From NCBI GenBank assembly GCA_965366625.1, contig CBDUGP010000010.1, positions 66,166 to 130,165 on the forward strand: 64,000 bases of DNA, in the 5' to 3' direction. The first letter of the stretch is position 1, and each line of letters starts with the position of its first letter. Origin of the DNA: JAUIJL01 sp965366625 (GTDB lineage: Bacteria; Acidobacteriota; Thermoanaerobaculia; Multivoradales; J023). The position numbers were made by a program, and so were the translations under genes. This document shows, piece by piece, positions 1 through 8,245 of this stretch. Below the pieces are notes generated by a model that ran no database searches, was not told the DNA's origin, and worked only from the letters and a program-made list of their open reading frames with translations.

Positions 1-2
1 GC

Positions 3-569
3 GGCCGACGACGAACGTTGGACGAGGTTCTCGAAGCCATGTCCGGTGACTCCCGCTACAATACGTATGTCGTGCAAGACCGGCTCGAAAACCACACGGA
101 CCTGCAACGCCTTTCGGACAGCAAAGCCCTTCAAACCGTGAGAGTCGTCACCATGGTCGGCACCGACCGGCGACCGCGCGTCCTTTTCGCCTGCGCCAAG
201 GTGATCAACAGCGACCAGCTCTCCGACAACTTCGACTACGGCAGCTCGGGCAATCTGCTGGCCAATGTCGACCTCGAATCCGGTGAACTTCACCAGGTCA
301 CCGGCAAACACCCGAGCGGTTTCGGGCTTCAAACCTTCGAACGGCATCCAAAGACCGACATTCCGTTCGCCGGATTCACCCTGCCCTATTGGCAAGAAAC
401 TTGCGCATTGGCTACCGAAGCCGCGCTCAAATTTCTCCCCCTGCGCACTATCGGCTGGGATATTGCCATCACCCAAGACGGTCCTTCGGTGGTGGAAGGC
501 AACGTCTGGTGGGATGCTCTGCACAACGCCCATCAGCTGATGCCCGAGTATCTGGCCACTTTCGACTGA
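3..569 (+). CDS. Sugar-transfer-associated ATP-grasp protein, C-terminal part (5' truncated)
   Basis: The reading frame is open back to the window edge, so the start lies upstream and only about 188 C-terminal residues are visible. The pattern is that of the sugar-transfer-associated ATP-grasp family: a VRVVTMV strand, a basic and acidic middle section, a HP-T motif followed by PYW, and a terminal IGWDIAIT...DGPSVVEGN segment whose Glu and Asn would bind the ATP-linked metal ions. Members of this family are usually encoded near polysaccharide or peptide-ligation genes and are thought to ligate amino-acid or sugar substrates, but the substrate here cannot be told. Downstream lepA begins 130 bases later and appears to be an independent unit. 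Family assignment is by motif memory only. Confidence 0.7.
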   Translation, partial: GRRRTLDEVLEAMSGDSRYNTYVVQDRLENHTDLQRLSDSKALQTVRVVTMVGTDRRPRVLFACAKVINSDQLSDNFDYGSSGNLLANVDLESGELHQVTGKHPSGFGLQTFERHPKTDIPFAGFTLPYWQETCALATEAALKFLPLRTIGWDIAITQDGPSVVEGNVWWDALHNAHQLMPEYLATFD

Positions 570-700
570 CCGCCGAAGACGATTGCGGTTGGCGAACGCT
601 CCCGTCCCGTGTAGGATCTCCCCCTGTGCGGCGCCGCTCCCGCGGACCTTCCCTCCCCCGCCGCCCTTCCTAGAAGCGCTACTCCCGCGAGGTCTCGACG

Positions 701-2500
701 TTGGAACAGATTCGTAATTTCTGCATTATTGCCCACATCGATCACGGCAAATCCACCCTAGCCGACCGCCTTATTCAACATTGCGGAATGGTTGAAGACC
801 GTGAGTTTCGCAATCAATTGCTCGATTCCATGGATATCGAGCGGGAGCGTGGTATTACGATCAAATCGAATACCATCACGTTGCCCTACACCTCCAAGGA
901 CGGCGAGCTCTATCAGCTCAATTTGATCGACACCCCGGGTCACGTGGACTTCTCCCACGAAGTCCGCCGCTCGTTGATGTCCTGCGAGGGAGCCCTGTTG
1001 CTGGTGGACGCTTCCCAAGGGGTCGAGGCACAAACCGTTGCCAACATGTATTTGGCCCTTGAGTTCGGCCTTGAAATGCTGCCGGTGATCAACAAAATCG
1101 ATCTACCGTCGGCGGACGTGGATCGGGTCCGAGAAGAGATCGATGCGGATCTCGGCCTGGACCCATTCCAAGCAGTGCTGTGTTCCGCCAAACAAGGCAT
1201 CGGCATCGAAGACTTGCTCGAGGCCCTGGTCAAGACCCTGCCACCCCCCGTAGGCGATCCTGAAGCACCCCTGCAAGTGCTGATCTTCGACGCCCAATAC
1301 GATTCCTATCGCGGGGTGGTGCTGGTCTGCCGGGTGAAGGCGGGCACCTTGAAGGTCGGCGATGAGATTCGCTTCATGCACACCAAGAAGAATTATTCGG
1401 TGGAAGAAGTCGGTCAGCTAGGGCTGACGAAGAAACCCACCAAACACCTGGAGGCCGGTCAGGTCGGTTACATCATCGCCGGTGTCAAATCGGTCCGCGA
1501 CATCGCCATCGGCGACACCGTCACCCACGCCAAACGGCAGGCCGAGGCCCCCTTGCCCGGTTACCAACCGGCGAAACCCGTGGTGTTCTCTTCGGTTTAC
1601 CCCATGGCCTCCGACGACTATCAAGATCTGATCAAAGCGCTCGAAAAGCTGTCGTTGAACGACGCCGCTCTGACCTACGAGAAATCCTCATCCGCGGCCC
1701 TCGGTTTTGGTTTCCGCTGTGGTTTCCTGGGCCTGTTGCATCTGGAAGTCGTGCAGGAGCGCCTGGAACGGGAATACGGCCTTTCCCTGCTGTTGTCGGC
1801 TCCGACGGTGCAATATAGGGTGCATCTCAAAACCGGCGACTGGATCACAGTCGACAACCCACTGCTATATCCCGATCCCACCGAAATCGAAGGTGGCGAA
1901 GAGCCGTTCATCAAAGGCCATATCTGGATTCCAGAACGCTATGTGGGCGCGGTGATGGAGCTTTGTCGCGAACGCCGCGGCCAAAATACGACCTTCAACT
2001 ACCTGGCCCAAGGACGTGTGGAGCTGACCTCGGAGCTGCCCCTGGGCGAGGTTCTATTCGATTTCTATGATCGTCTGAAGTCCATTACCCAAGGGTACGG
2101 CTCGTTCGACTATGAGATGTTGGACTATCGGGAAGCAAATTTGGTCAAGGTCGACGTGTTGGTCAACGGTGAGCCGGTGGACGCCTTGAGCCAGCTCTGC
2201 CACGAGGATCGAGCCAGGACCCGTGCCATGCACTATTGTGAAAAGCTGGCGGAAACCATTCCCAAGCAGCAGTTCAAGATCGCCATCCAAGGCGCGATCG
2301 GCGGCAAGATCATCGCAAGAACGACCATCACCGCCTTCCGTAAGGACGTCACGGCCAAATGTTATGGCGGTGACATCACCCGTAAGCGCAAGCTTCTCGA
2401 AAAGCAGAAGGAAGGCAAGAAGCGCATGAAGATCGTGGGTTCGGTGGAGATTCCCCAATCCGCATTCATTGCGGTGCTCAAGTCGGACGCCGGGAAGTGA
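701..2500 (+). CDS. lepA: Elongation factor 4 (LepA), ribosome back-translocase GTPase
   Basis: LepA is a ribosome-associated translational GTPase that acts on stalled or mistranslocated ribosomes and in initiation. The protein is 599 residues, the usual length. G1 is AHIDHGKST at residues 11-19, G3 DTPGH at 77-81 and G4 NKID at 131-134. Elongation-factor domains II, III and V follow, and the family-specific C-terminal domain ends with the Lys/Arg-rich stretch beginning YGGDITRKRKLLEKQKEGKKR. The start is TTG at 701, supported by GAGGT at 689-693 with 7-base spacing. The final TGA overlaps the GTG start of hemW (GTGA), so the two are probably translationally coupled. The lepA-hemW pairing is common in bacteria. 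Confidence 0.97.
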   Translation: MEQIRNFCIIAHIDHGKSTLADRLIQHCGMVEDREFRNQLLDSMDIERERGITIKSNTITLPYTSKDGELYQLNLIDTPGHVDFSHEVRRSLMSCEGALLLVDASQGVEAQTVANMYLALEFGLEMLPVINKIDLPSADVDRVREEIDADLGLDPFQAVLCSAKQGIGIEDLLEALVKTLPPPVGDPEAPLQVLIFDAQYDSYRGVVLVCRVKAGTLKVGDEIRFMHTKKNYSVEEVGQLGLTKKPTKHLEAGQVGYIIAGVKSVRDIAIGDTVTHAKRQAEAPLPGYQPAKPVVFSSVYPMASDDYQDLIKALEKLSLNDAALTYEKSSSAALGFGFRCGFLGLLHLEVVQERLEREYGLSLLLSAPTVQYRVHLKTGDWITVDNPLLYPDPTEIEGGEEPFIKGHIWIPERYVGAVMELCRERRGQNTTFNYLAQGRVELTSELPLGEVLFDFYDRLKSITQGYGSFDYEMLDYREANLVKVDVLVNGEPVDALSQLCHEDRARTRAMHYCEKLAETIPKQQFKIAIQGAIGGKIIARTTITAFRKDVTAKCYGGDITRKRKLLEKQKEGKKRMKIVGSVEIPQSAFIAVLKSDAGK

Positions 2501-3720
2501 GTTCGGAGGAGGCTCAACTCCACGGCCCCGGCCTTTATCTGCACATCCCCTTCTGCTCCGCTATTTGCCCTTATTGCGATTTCGCAGTGCGCAAAGGCGG
2601 CGCAGGCCACGGCAAGCCGTATATCGAAGCTCTCGTCGCCGAAATCCGCGGCTTGCGATCCGGTGAACTCTTGCCGGAAGCTCCGGACCTAGCCTCCGCC
2701 ACAGCGGACCTCTTGGACGCCCCCTTCGATACCGTCTACCTCGGCGGGGGCACCCCGACCTTTCTCGAAAACGACCAGCTCGAGCGGATCTTCGACACCC
2801 TCTTCCGAGCCTTCCAACTTCGAGCAGATTGTCGTTTCTTTCTCGAAGCCAATCCCGAAGACGTTACCGCCCCACGGCTTGGAGAGTGGCACCGACTCGG
2901 TGTCTCGACCCTGAGCCTCGGAGTGCAAAGCTTCGACGATCAGGAGCTGCGATTCTTGGGCCGCCGACACACGGCGGGCGAAGCCAAGGCCGCTGTCTCA
3001 GCTGCCTTAGACGCCGATTTTGAAACCGTCAGCGTCGACCTGATCTACGGTTTGCCCCATCAGACTCCGAGCACCTGGGAGGCTGCCTTGAGTTCGACTC
3101 TCGAACTCGGCGCCGACCACCTTTCCCTCTACGAACTCGAAGTTCACGCGCGAACGGACTTCGGCAAACGCGAGGCCAAGGGTGAGTCCCTTCAGCTGCC
3201 GGTGGACGAACAGGCGGATCTCTTTCTGCGCACCCACGACATCCTGACCGCCGCCGGCTGGGATGCGTATGAAGTTTCGAATTTCGCCCGCACACCCGAG
3301 CATCGCTCGCGCCACAACCGAAAATATTGGCACCACATCCCCTACCTCGGCTTGGGGCCCTCCGCCCATTCCTTTGTCGACGGATGGCGTTTCTGGAACG
3401 AACCGTTGGAGCCGCAATGGCGCCGATTGGTGGACAGCGGCACCAGCCCGGCCGCGGGTTGGGAGAAGCTCGCTCCGTCGGCCCTCGCCCTCGAAACGTT
3501 GATGCTCGGCTTGCGGACCCGGGAAGGGGTCCATCTCGATCGACTGCAAGCCCACCTAAACGAGGACTTCGTCGATCGAAATCGAGCCCGATTGGAATCC
3601 TGGTCGGATTCAGGGCTCGCCCACCTGGAAGCAGGTCGCCTGATCCCGACAGTAGCGGGAATGGCGGTGGCGGACCGGCTCGCTTCGCAGCTCGAAATCA
3701 GTCCAGAGCATCCCGGGTAG
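2497..3720 (+). CDS. hemW: Radical SAM protein HemW (coproporphyrinogen III oxidase-like, heme chaperone)
   Basis: HemW belongs to the radical SAM family. Despite its similarity to HemN it is regarded as a heme chaperone rather than an oxidase. The 407-residue product has the [4Fe-4S] motif C20-x3-C24-x2-C27 within IPFCSAICPYCDF and the SAM-binding GGGTP at 83-87. Further landmarks are FEANPE, LGVQSF and YEVSNFA, the last followed by R-H-N-x-x-Y-W as in HemN-type C-terminal domains. The N-terminal extra cysteine of genuine HemN (CxxxCxxCxC) is absent because the residue after CDF is Ala, which favours HemW. The start is GTG overlapping the lepA stop. The 3' end overlaps the convergent hydrolase gene by 23 bases. 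Confidence 0.93.
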   Translation: MSSEEAQLHGPGLYLHIPFCSAICPYCDFAVRKGGAGHGKPYIEALVAEIRGLRSGELLPEAPDLASATADLLDAPFDTVYLGGGTPTFLENDQLERIFDTLFRAFQLRADCRFFLEANPEDVTAPRLGEWHRLGVSTLSLGVQSFDDQELRFLGRRHTAGEAKAAVSAALDADFETVSVDLIYGLPHQTPSTWEAALSSTLELGADHLSLYELEVHARTDFGKREAKGESLQLPVDEQADLFLRTHDILTAAGWDAYEVSNFARTPEHRSRHNRKYWHHIPYLGLGPSAHSFVDGWRFWNEPLEPQWRRLVDSGTSPAAGWEKLAPSALALETLMLGLRTREGVHLDRLQAHLNEDFVDRNRARLESWSDSGLAHLEAGRLIPTVAGMAVADRLASQLEISPEHPG

Positions 3721-4393
3721 CCACACCCACCCAGTCTTCAAAAACGCGTCCGGCTTCTTGCATGACCTCACCGTCCGTGCGGCCGGATCGTTTGAGCACC
3801 TTGAAGCTGTGGTCGGCGGCCGCCAGGATGTGAAGGGTTGCGTGTGGACCGAGACTTTCGCAAACCGGTTTCAGCAGATCTAGTTCGGCCAGCTTGTCGC
3901 GATCCCCGCTGAGGAAGAGCAGCGGGATCTCGATGTGTCGTAGGTGATCGGCCCGCGATGTCGACGGCCTGCCCGACGGATGCAGCGGAAACGCAAACAA
4001 CACCAAGCCTTGGACTCCAGGCAGGGGATCTTGCGCTTGGGCGGCGGTGGTCATTCGCCCGCCCATGGACCGCCCACCGGCCAGACGGGGCAGCTCCGGA
4101 GCGAGTTCCGACGCCCTTTGATTGGCTGCTCGCACGGTGGCTTGGAGCAGCTCCGGCCGATCCGGACGCCGGGAGCCCTGCTCCATGTAAGGGAATTGAT
4201 ATCGCAGGGTGGCAGTCTTCCTGAGCGCCAGCTCCTCGACAACCGCTTCCATGCTCGGGTGTTGCATTCCGGCACCCGCTCCATGGGCCAGGATCAGCAG
4301 ACGGTCCGCTCGGGGTGGTCGACGCAACAGCCCGGACACCGTCACCCGGCGATCACTACCCCCCTGCACTTCGATCGAAATCTGCTCGTCCAT
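3698..4393 (-). CDS. Alpha/beta hydrolase of the KANL3/Tex30-like (dienelactone hydrolase-like) family
   Basis: This 231-residue protein has an alpha/beta hydrolase layout. An oxyanion-hole strand LLILAHGAGAGM lies near residues 33-43 and the nucleophile elbow GGRSMGGR puts the Ser at about residue 109. An acid-containing segment LFLSGDRDKL and the catalytic His within LAAADHSF sit near the C-terminus. The short size and the HGAGAGMQHP motif match the KANL3/Tex30 group of small cytoplasmic hydrolases of unknown substrate. No signal peptide is seen. The gene is convergent with and overlaps the 3' end of hemW. Its upstream region is occupied by a short mobile element beginning 18 bases from the start codon, which must influence or replace its native promoter. 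Confidence 0.75.
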   Translation of the reverse strand: MDEQISIEVQGGSDRRVTVSGLLRRPPRADRLLILAHGAGAGMQHPSMEAVVEELALRKTATLRYQFPYMEQGSRRPDRPELLQATVRAANQRASELAPELPRLAGGRSMGGRMTTAAQAQDPLPGVQGLVLFAFPLHPSGRPSTSRADHLRHIEIPLLFLSGDRDKLAELDLLKPVCESLGPHATLHILAAADHSFKVLKRSGRTDGEVMQEAGRVFEDWVGVATRDALD

Positions 4394-4411
4394 CCCTGGC
4401 TCTCCTAACTA

Positions 4412-4621
4412 GGGCCCATCCAGAAATGGATTCCGGTGGGTCGGCGCGGCGCCCTGCGCGCGTCGCTCCGAACTCGCGCCACCGCTGCGCTGCCGTCGCA
4501 AACTACTGATGCGTAAGATCTTAATCCGATCCATATGCCGTGTCGCTCAGACACGCTCGCTTTCCGTGCTCAGAGCGCCGCGCCTTCCAGACCTTCGAAA
4601 AGGCCAAAACTGGACGGGCCC
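4412..4621 (+). mobile_element. MITE-like non-autonomous element, copy 1 (~210 bp)
   Basis: The ends are imperfect inverted repeats: GGGCCCATCCAG at the left and CTGGACGGGCCC at the right. Each is flanked by TA, and the wider context is AACT on both sides (4407-4410 and 4622-4625). No significant ORF lies inside. A second copy at 48221-48431 is about 90% identical by eye, in the same orientation and with the same ends. TA flanks would fit IS630/Tc1-type transposition and a 4-bp target would fit some IS5-like elements; the family cannot be settled from two copies. It lies directly upstream of the alpha/beta hydrolase gene. Confidence 0.75.
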
Positions 4622-4878
4622 TAACTCATGTCCAAACAGGCTCTTTTTTGTCACTGAACCGCGCCATTGTGTCATTTTTTGCGACCCCAGCTCGCCGCGC
4701 CCTGCCGAAAGGATAGGTGAACAGCCATCCTCGGCTCAAGGGAAAGCCGGCATCTATGTTGAATATAGAATCATGTGCATAATTAACTCCAATGGATCCC
4801 GTGGGCCCGCTGCGAAACCACGATGGGATTCGCCGCTGGTGAAATTCGCCGCTGAATGGACTAGAGGAGCTGCCGTAG
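4622..4878. other. Intergenic leader between the mobile element and the DUF1800 gene
   Basis: No convincing gene is present. The stretch is locally AT-richer around 4755-4785, where promoter hexamers could lie (TAGAAT, CATAAT), but no well-spaced -35 is evident. It ends in the strong ribosome binding site AGAGGAG at 4863-4869. Confidence 0.4.
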
Positions 4879-6642
4879 ATGAAAAGCCCAGCGCTGGCCA
4901 AGAAAATCCCGAGCCGTGTGGACCGATGGAGCCGAGCCCGACTGAATAAGGCGGTCGGCACGGCCGGGCCACGACCGGGCCACGGGTCGAGTCAGGGCGG
5001 AATGCCGAGGGGTCTCTTCGCCGAAAAGCCGACCATGGTCGGCGGATCGACGACCGCAGCCGCCGGCCCGTCCAAAGCTCTACCCTCTCCTCCTTCGGCG
5101 GCGATCATCGCCCTGACCCGGCTCGGTTTCGGCCCGTCACCCTCGGCTCTGGCCGACTTTCAAGCGCTCGGCGCCACCGACGCCCAACGATTTCAGGCCT
5201 ATATCGACCAACAGCTAAACCCCGCCGGCATCGACGACAGCGCGGCGGACGCTCGGGTGGCTCAATCGGGTTTCGAAACACTGGGCAAGAACGTGCTGCA
5301 GCTTTGGACCGAGCATTTGATGTCCGCGGATTGGGAAATCGTCATGCAGCCCTTGTGGGAGACCACCCAGGCGACTTGGTTGCGGGCAGTGCACTCCAAG
5401 CGTCAGCTTTTCGAGCTGATGACCGACTTCTGGCACAACCACTTCAACGTTTATGCCGACGACGTACCCTTCGGCCCGGTTTGGGTACACACCGACCGCG
5501 ACGCCATCCGCGCCCACGCCCTCGGCAATTTCCGTGAAATGGTGGAAGCCGTGACCCGCACCCCGGCCATGCTCTTCTACCTCGACAACGCCTTTAACTC
5601 GGCGGAAGACGCCAACGAGAATTACGCCCGTGAGCTGTTGGAACTACACATCTTGGGCTCTGAGGCCTACTACGGCTCGATCGATCCGGCCAATGTGCCC
5701 ACGGACGGCAATGGCGTGCCCATGGGTTATACGGAAGCAGACGTCATCGAGGTCGCCCGCTGCCTCACAGGCTGGACGGTCAACTCGGATTGGGTCCATT
5801 GGGAATTCGGCCAGACCGGCGAGTTCATGTACCACGCTCCCTGGCACGACACCGACGCCAAACAGGTCGTCGGCCTGCAGATTCCCGCCGATCAAGGCGA
5901 CCAACAGGACGCTCGCGACATGCTCGATTGGCTGTGCGCCCATCCTGCGACGGCTCGATTCGTGGCCGGCAAGATCTGCCGCCGGGTGATGGCCGACTTT
6001 CCACCCCTGGAGGTCTTGGACGCCGCGGCGGCGACCTTCCTGGCCAATGTCGACGCCCCGGACCAAATCGCCCAAACCCTGCGCACGATCCTGGAGCATC
6101 CACTCTTTTTGCAGACCTGGGCCGATAAGGTCAAACGACCCTTTGAAATAGCGGCTTCCATGCTGCGCGGCGCGTCTTTCGACCTGCCCTTCGTGCTCGG
6201 CAACGACAACGCCGCCAACCTCACGGGATGGTTCCTCTGGGAGTATTACCAAACCGGCCAACCTCTCTTCGGTTGGCATCCCCCCAACGGTTATCCCGAT
6301 TCGAAATTCGCCTGGAATACCACCTCACCGCGGGTGATGACTTGGCGCATCGCCAATATGTTGGTGTCGATTTGGGACGAGCAAGCGGACGACTACTACT
6401 TCGATTTGCTGAGCCGCACCCCTGCTTCGAGCCGGACCGCCGAAGAAATCGTCGACTTTTGGAGCGTGGAAATTCTCGGCAGAGGTTTGCCGGCCGCCGA
6501 GCGCGGTCCCTTGGTGAGCTTCATGGCCCAGGACACACCTGCCGACGAGGACTTGCCCCTCGGAAGTGATTGGCAGGTCGATGAGCGATTGCGCGCCTTG
6601 GTGGCCTTGATTCTCATGTGCCCAACTTTCCTGTGGAAGTAA
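4879..6642 (+). CDS. DUF1800 family protein
   Basis: This 587-residue protein matches the DUF1800 family. Visible landmarks are RLGFGPSP near the N-terminus, an LMTDFWHNHFNV motif, NYARELLELH and the GW-x-P motif near FGWHPPNGYPD. DUF1800 proteins are nearly always encoded beside a DUF1501 protein, as here. The pair is usually predicted to be exported or cell-surface associated, but no biochemical function is established. The start ATG is preceded by AGAGGAG with 9-base spacing. The first ~85 residues are basic and Gly/Pro-rich rather than a clean signal peptide, so the true start could lie at an internal Met such as MVGGSTTAAAG. A 111-base gap separates it from the DUF1501 gene; both are probably one transcription unit. 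Confidence 0.85.
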   Translation: MKSPALAKKIPSRVDRWSRARLNKAVGTAGPRPGHGSSQGGMPRGLFAEKPTMVGGSTTAAAGPSKALPSPPSAAIIALTRLGFGPSPSALADFQALGATDAQRFQAYIDQQLNPAGIDDSAADARVAQSGFETLGKNVLQLWTEHLMSADWEIVMQPLWETTQATWLRAVHSKRQLFELMTDFWHNHFNVYADDVPFGPVWVHTDRDAIRAHALGNFREMVEAVTRTPAMLFYLDNAFNSAEDANENYARELLELHILGSEAYYGSIDPANVPTDGNGVPMGYTEADVIEVARCLTGWTVNSDWVHWEFGQTGEFMYHAPWHDTDAKQVVGLQIPADQGDQQDARDMLDWLCAHPATARFVAGKICRRVMADFPPLEVLDAAAATFLANVDAPDQIAQTLRTILEHPLFLQTWADKVKRPFEIAASMLRGASFDLPFVLGNDNAANLTGWFLWEYYQTGQPLFGWHPPNGYPDSKFAWNTTSPRVMTWRIANMLVSIWDEQADDYYFDLLSRTPASSRTAEEIVDFWSVEILGRGLPAAERGPLVSFMAQDTPADEDLPLGSDWQVDERLRALVALILMCPTFLWK

Positions 6643-6753
6643 GGCGGCTCCGGATCGAGTACCCGAGCCTTCGAGTCGATCGACCGGCGCCGATCTCACC
6701 TCTCAGCCATTCATTCTCGCTACAACTTCCCGAGCTTCCTACGGAGATTTGCC

Positions 6754-8100
6754 ATGTTTCAATCCACTCGCCGCGGATTCTTGGTCGGCTGTTCAGCCGC
6801 CATCGCCGGATATGCAGGTTCCAGATTCAATACCGTCGCCTTCGGGGATCCCGACGAAAACCAAGAGATCCTGATCGTCGTTTTCCTACGCGGAGGCATG
6901 GACGGATTGAACCTGATTCCGCCCATCGACGGTCCAGATCGAGGCCACTACGTCAGCGCCCGGCCTTCCCTGGCCATTCCGACCTCAGGAGCCGGCGCGG
7001 CGCTGCCCCTCGACGCCCAATTCGGTCTGCATCCCTCCGCCGCTCCCCTCTTGGACATCTACCAAAGCAACAAGCTTTCGATCGTGCAAGCGGTGGGCAT
7101 GAGCACGGTGGTCAACAAATCCCACTTCGACGCCATGCAATTCGTCGAGTTGGGAACTCCCGGTGAGAAGACCATGACCACCGGTTGGCTCACCCGGCAC
7201 TTGGCCTCGGCCTCAAACCTGCCGTCGAATATGATCATGCCGTCCTTGGCGGTGGGTGAGCTGCAACCGGTTTCTTTGGCGGGTCATACGGAAACCGTCA
7301 ACATGTCCAACCCGGAGTATTTCAACATCTCCAACGGCCCCTGGGCGTGGCGCTCCGAGCAGAAGGCCACTTTGCGCCAAATGTTCGAAGGGGATTCCAG
7401 CTGGCTGCACGGCGGTGGGGTCCAAGCCCTGAATGCCGTCGACATCATCGAAGGAGCGGTGACAGGCACCTACACGCCGGCGAACGGTGCGTCGTACCCA
7501 GAGACGTCCTTCGGCGATCACCTCAAGGTGCTGGCCCAGATGATCAAGCTCGGCATGGGGCTGCAAGTCGCCACGGTCGACGTGGGCGGTTGGGATACCC
7601 ATGAAAGCCAAGGTGAGGGCTCCGGCGGTTATTTTTCCGACATGGTGACCGACCTCGCGGCCGGACTGGCGGCCTTCTACACCGACCTCGATGGCTCCGG
7701 AGCCAACAACTACACCAATCGCGTAACCCTGGTAGCCCAGAGTGAATTCGGCCGCGAGGTCCACGAAAACAACGACGTCGGCACCGAGCACGGCTACGGC
7801 AACCAAATGTTGGTGCTTTCGGGCAACGCGGTCGGCGGGCTGCACGGCCAGTGGCCTGGACTGGCCCCGGGCCAGCTCGTGGACGGCACCGACCTGGCGG
7901 TGACCACCGACTATCGCCAAGTGCTGTCGGAAATCTTGATCCGCCGGATGTGCAATACCAACCTCGACACGATTTTCCCCGGCTACAACGGATACTCGCC
8001 CCTCGGTATCGTGCAAGGCGTGGACCTTCCCTTCCCTGCGGTCTTCAACGATGGATTCGAATCCGGCGACCTCGGGGCTTGGTCCAGCTCGGTCGGTTGA
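6754..8100 (+). CDS. DUF1501 family protein with Tat signal
   Basis: The 448-residue product begins with a twin-arginine signal (STRRGFLVG followed by an Ala-rich hydrophobic core), so it is probably exported folded through the Tat system. The mature part shows DUF1501 features: LRGGMDGLN, a GLHP strand, the metal-site-like GGWDTH, and SEFGREVHEN followed by GTEHGYG. DUF1501 proteins are related to the alkaline phosphatase/sulfatase fold and partner with DUF1800; activity is unknown. The C-terminus carries a short tail of the NDGFESGDLGAWS type, which recurs at the ends of exported proteins in some Acidobacteria and Gammaproteobacteria. GGAG at 6743-6746 is a suitably placed ribosome binding site, and a strong terminator follows at 8154-8179. 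Confidence 0.88.
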   Translation: MFQSTRRGFLVGCSAAIAGYAGSRFNTVAFGDPDENQEILIVVFLRGGMDGLNLIPPIDGPDRGHYVSARPSLAIPTSGAGAALPLDAQFGLHPSAAPLLDIYQSNKLSIVQAVGMSTVVNKSHFDAMQFVELGTPGEKTMTTGWLTRHLASASNLPSNMIMPSLAVGELQPVSLAGHTETVNMSNPEYFNISNGPWAWRSEQKATLRQMFEGDSSWLHGGGVQALNAVDIIEGAVTGTYTPANGASYPETSFGDHLKVLAQMIKLGMGLQVATVDVGGWDTHESQGEGSGGYFSDMVTDLAAGLAAFYTDLDGSGANNYTNRVTLVAQSEFGREVHENNDVGTEHGYGNQMLVLSGNAVGGLHGQWPGLAPGQLVDGTDLAVTTDYRQVLSEILIRRMCNTNLDTIFPGYNGYSPLGIVQGVDLPFPAVFNDGFESGDLGAWSSSVG

Positions 8101-8153
8101 GACCCGTCGGCCAATACATCTTGGATCTCAGGCGAGCAGCATGCTGCTCTGCA

Positions 8154-8179
8154 GGCGGGGACGCTCCCCGCCATTTTTT
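8154..8179 (+). terminator. Rho-independent terminator after the DUF1800-DUF1501 pair
   Basis: A 7-bp GC stem (GGCGGGG / CCCCGCC) with a 5-base loop is followed by A and six T. Immediately upstream, 8134-8149 is a perfect 16-bp palindrome (GAGCAGCATGCTGCTC) that could fold as an extra hairpin. Confidence 0.85.
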
Positions 8180-8245
8180 GTCTTCTGGCCGTTTCGGCTC
8201 TGACTCGAGTCGTGGCGGGCCGGCGCTTCCGATAACATCCCTGTC

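Noticed and set aside
4509..4949. 146-residue frame across the first mobile element
   Set aside because: It bridges the element and intergenic DNA, ends inside the DUF1800 gene in another frame, and has no homology.
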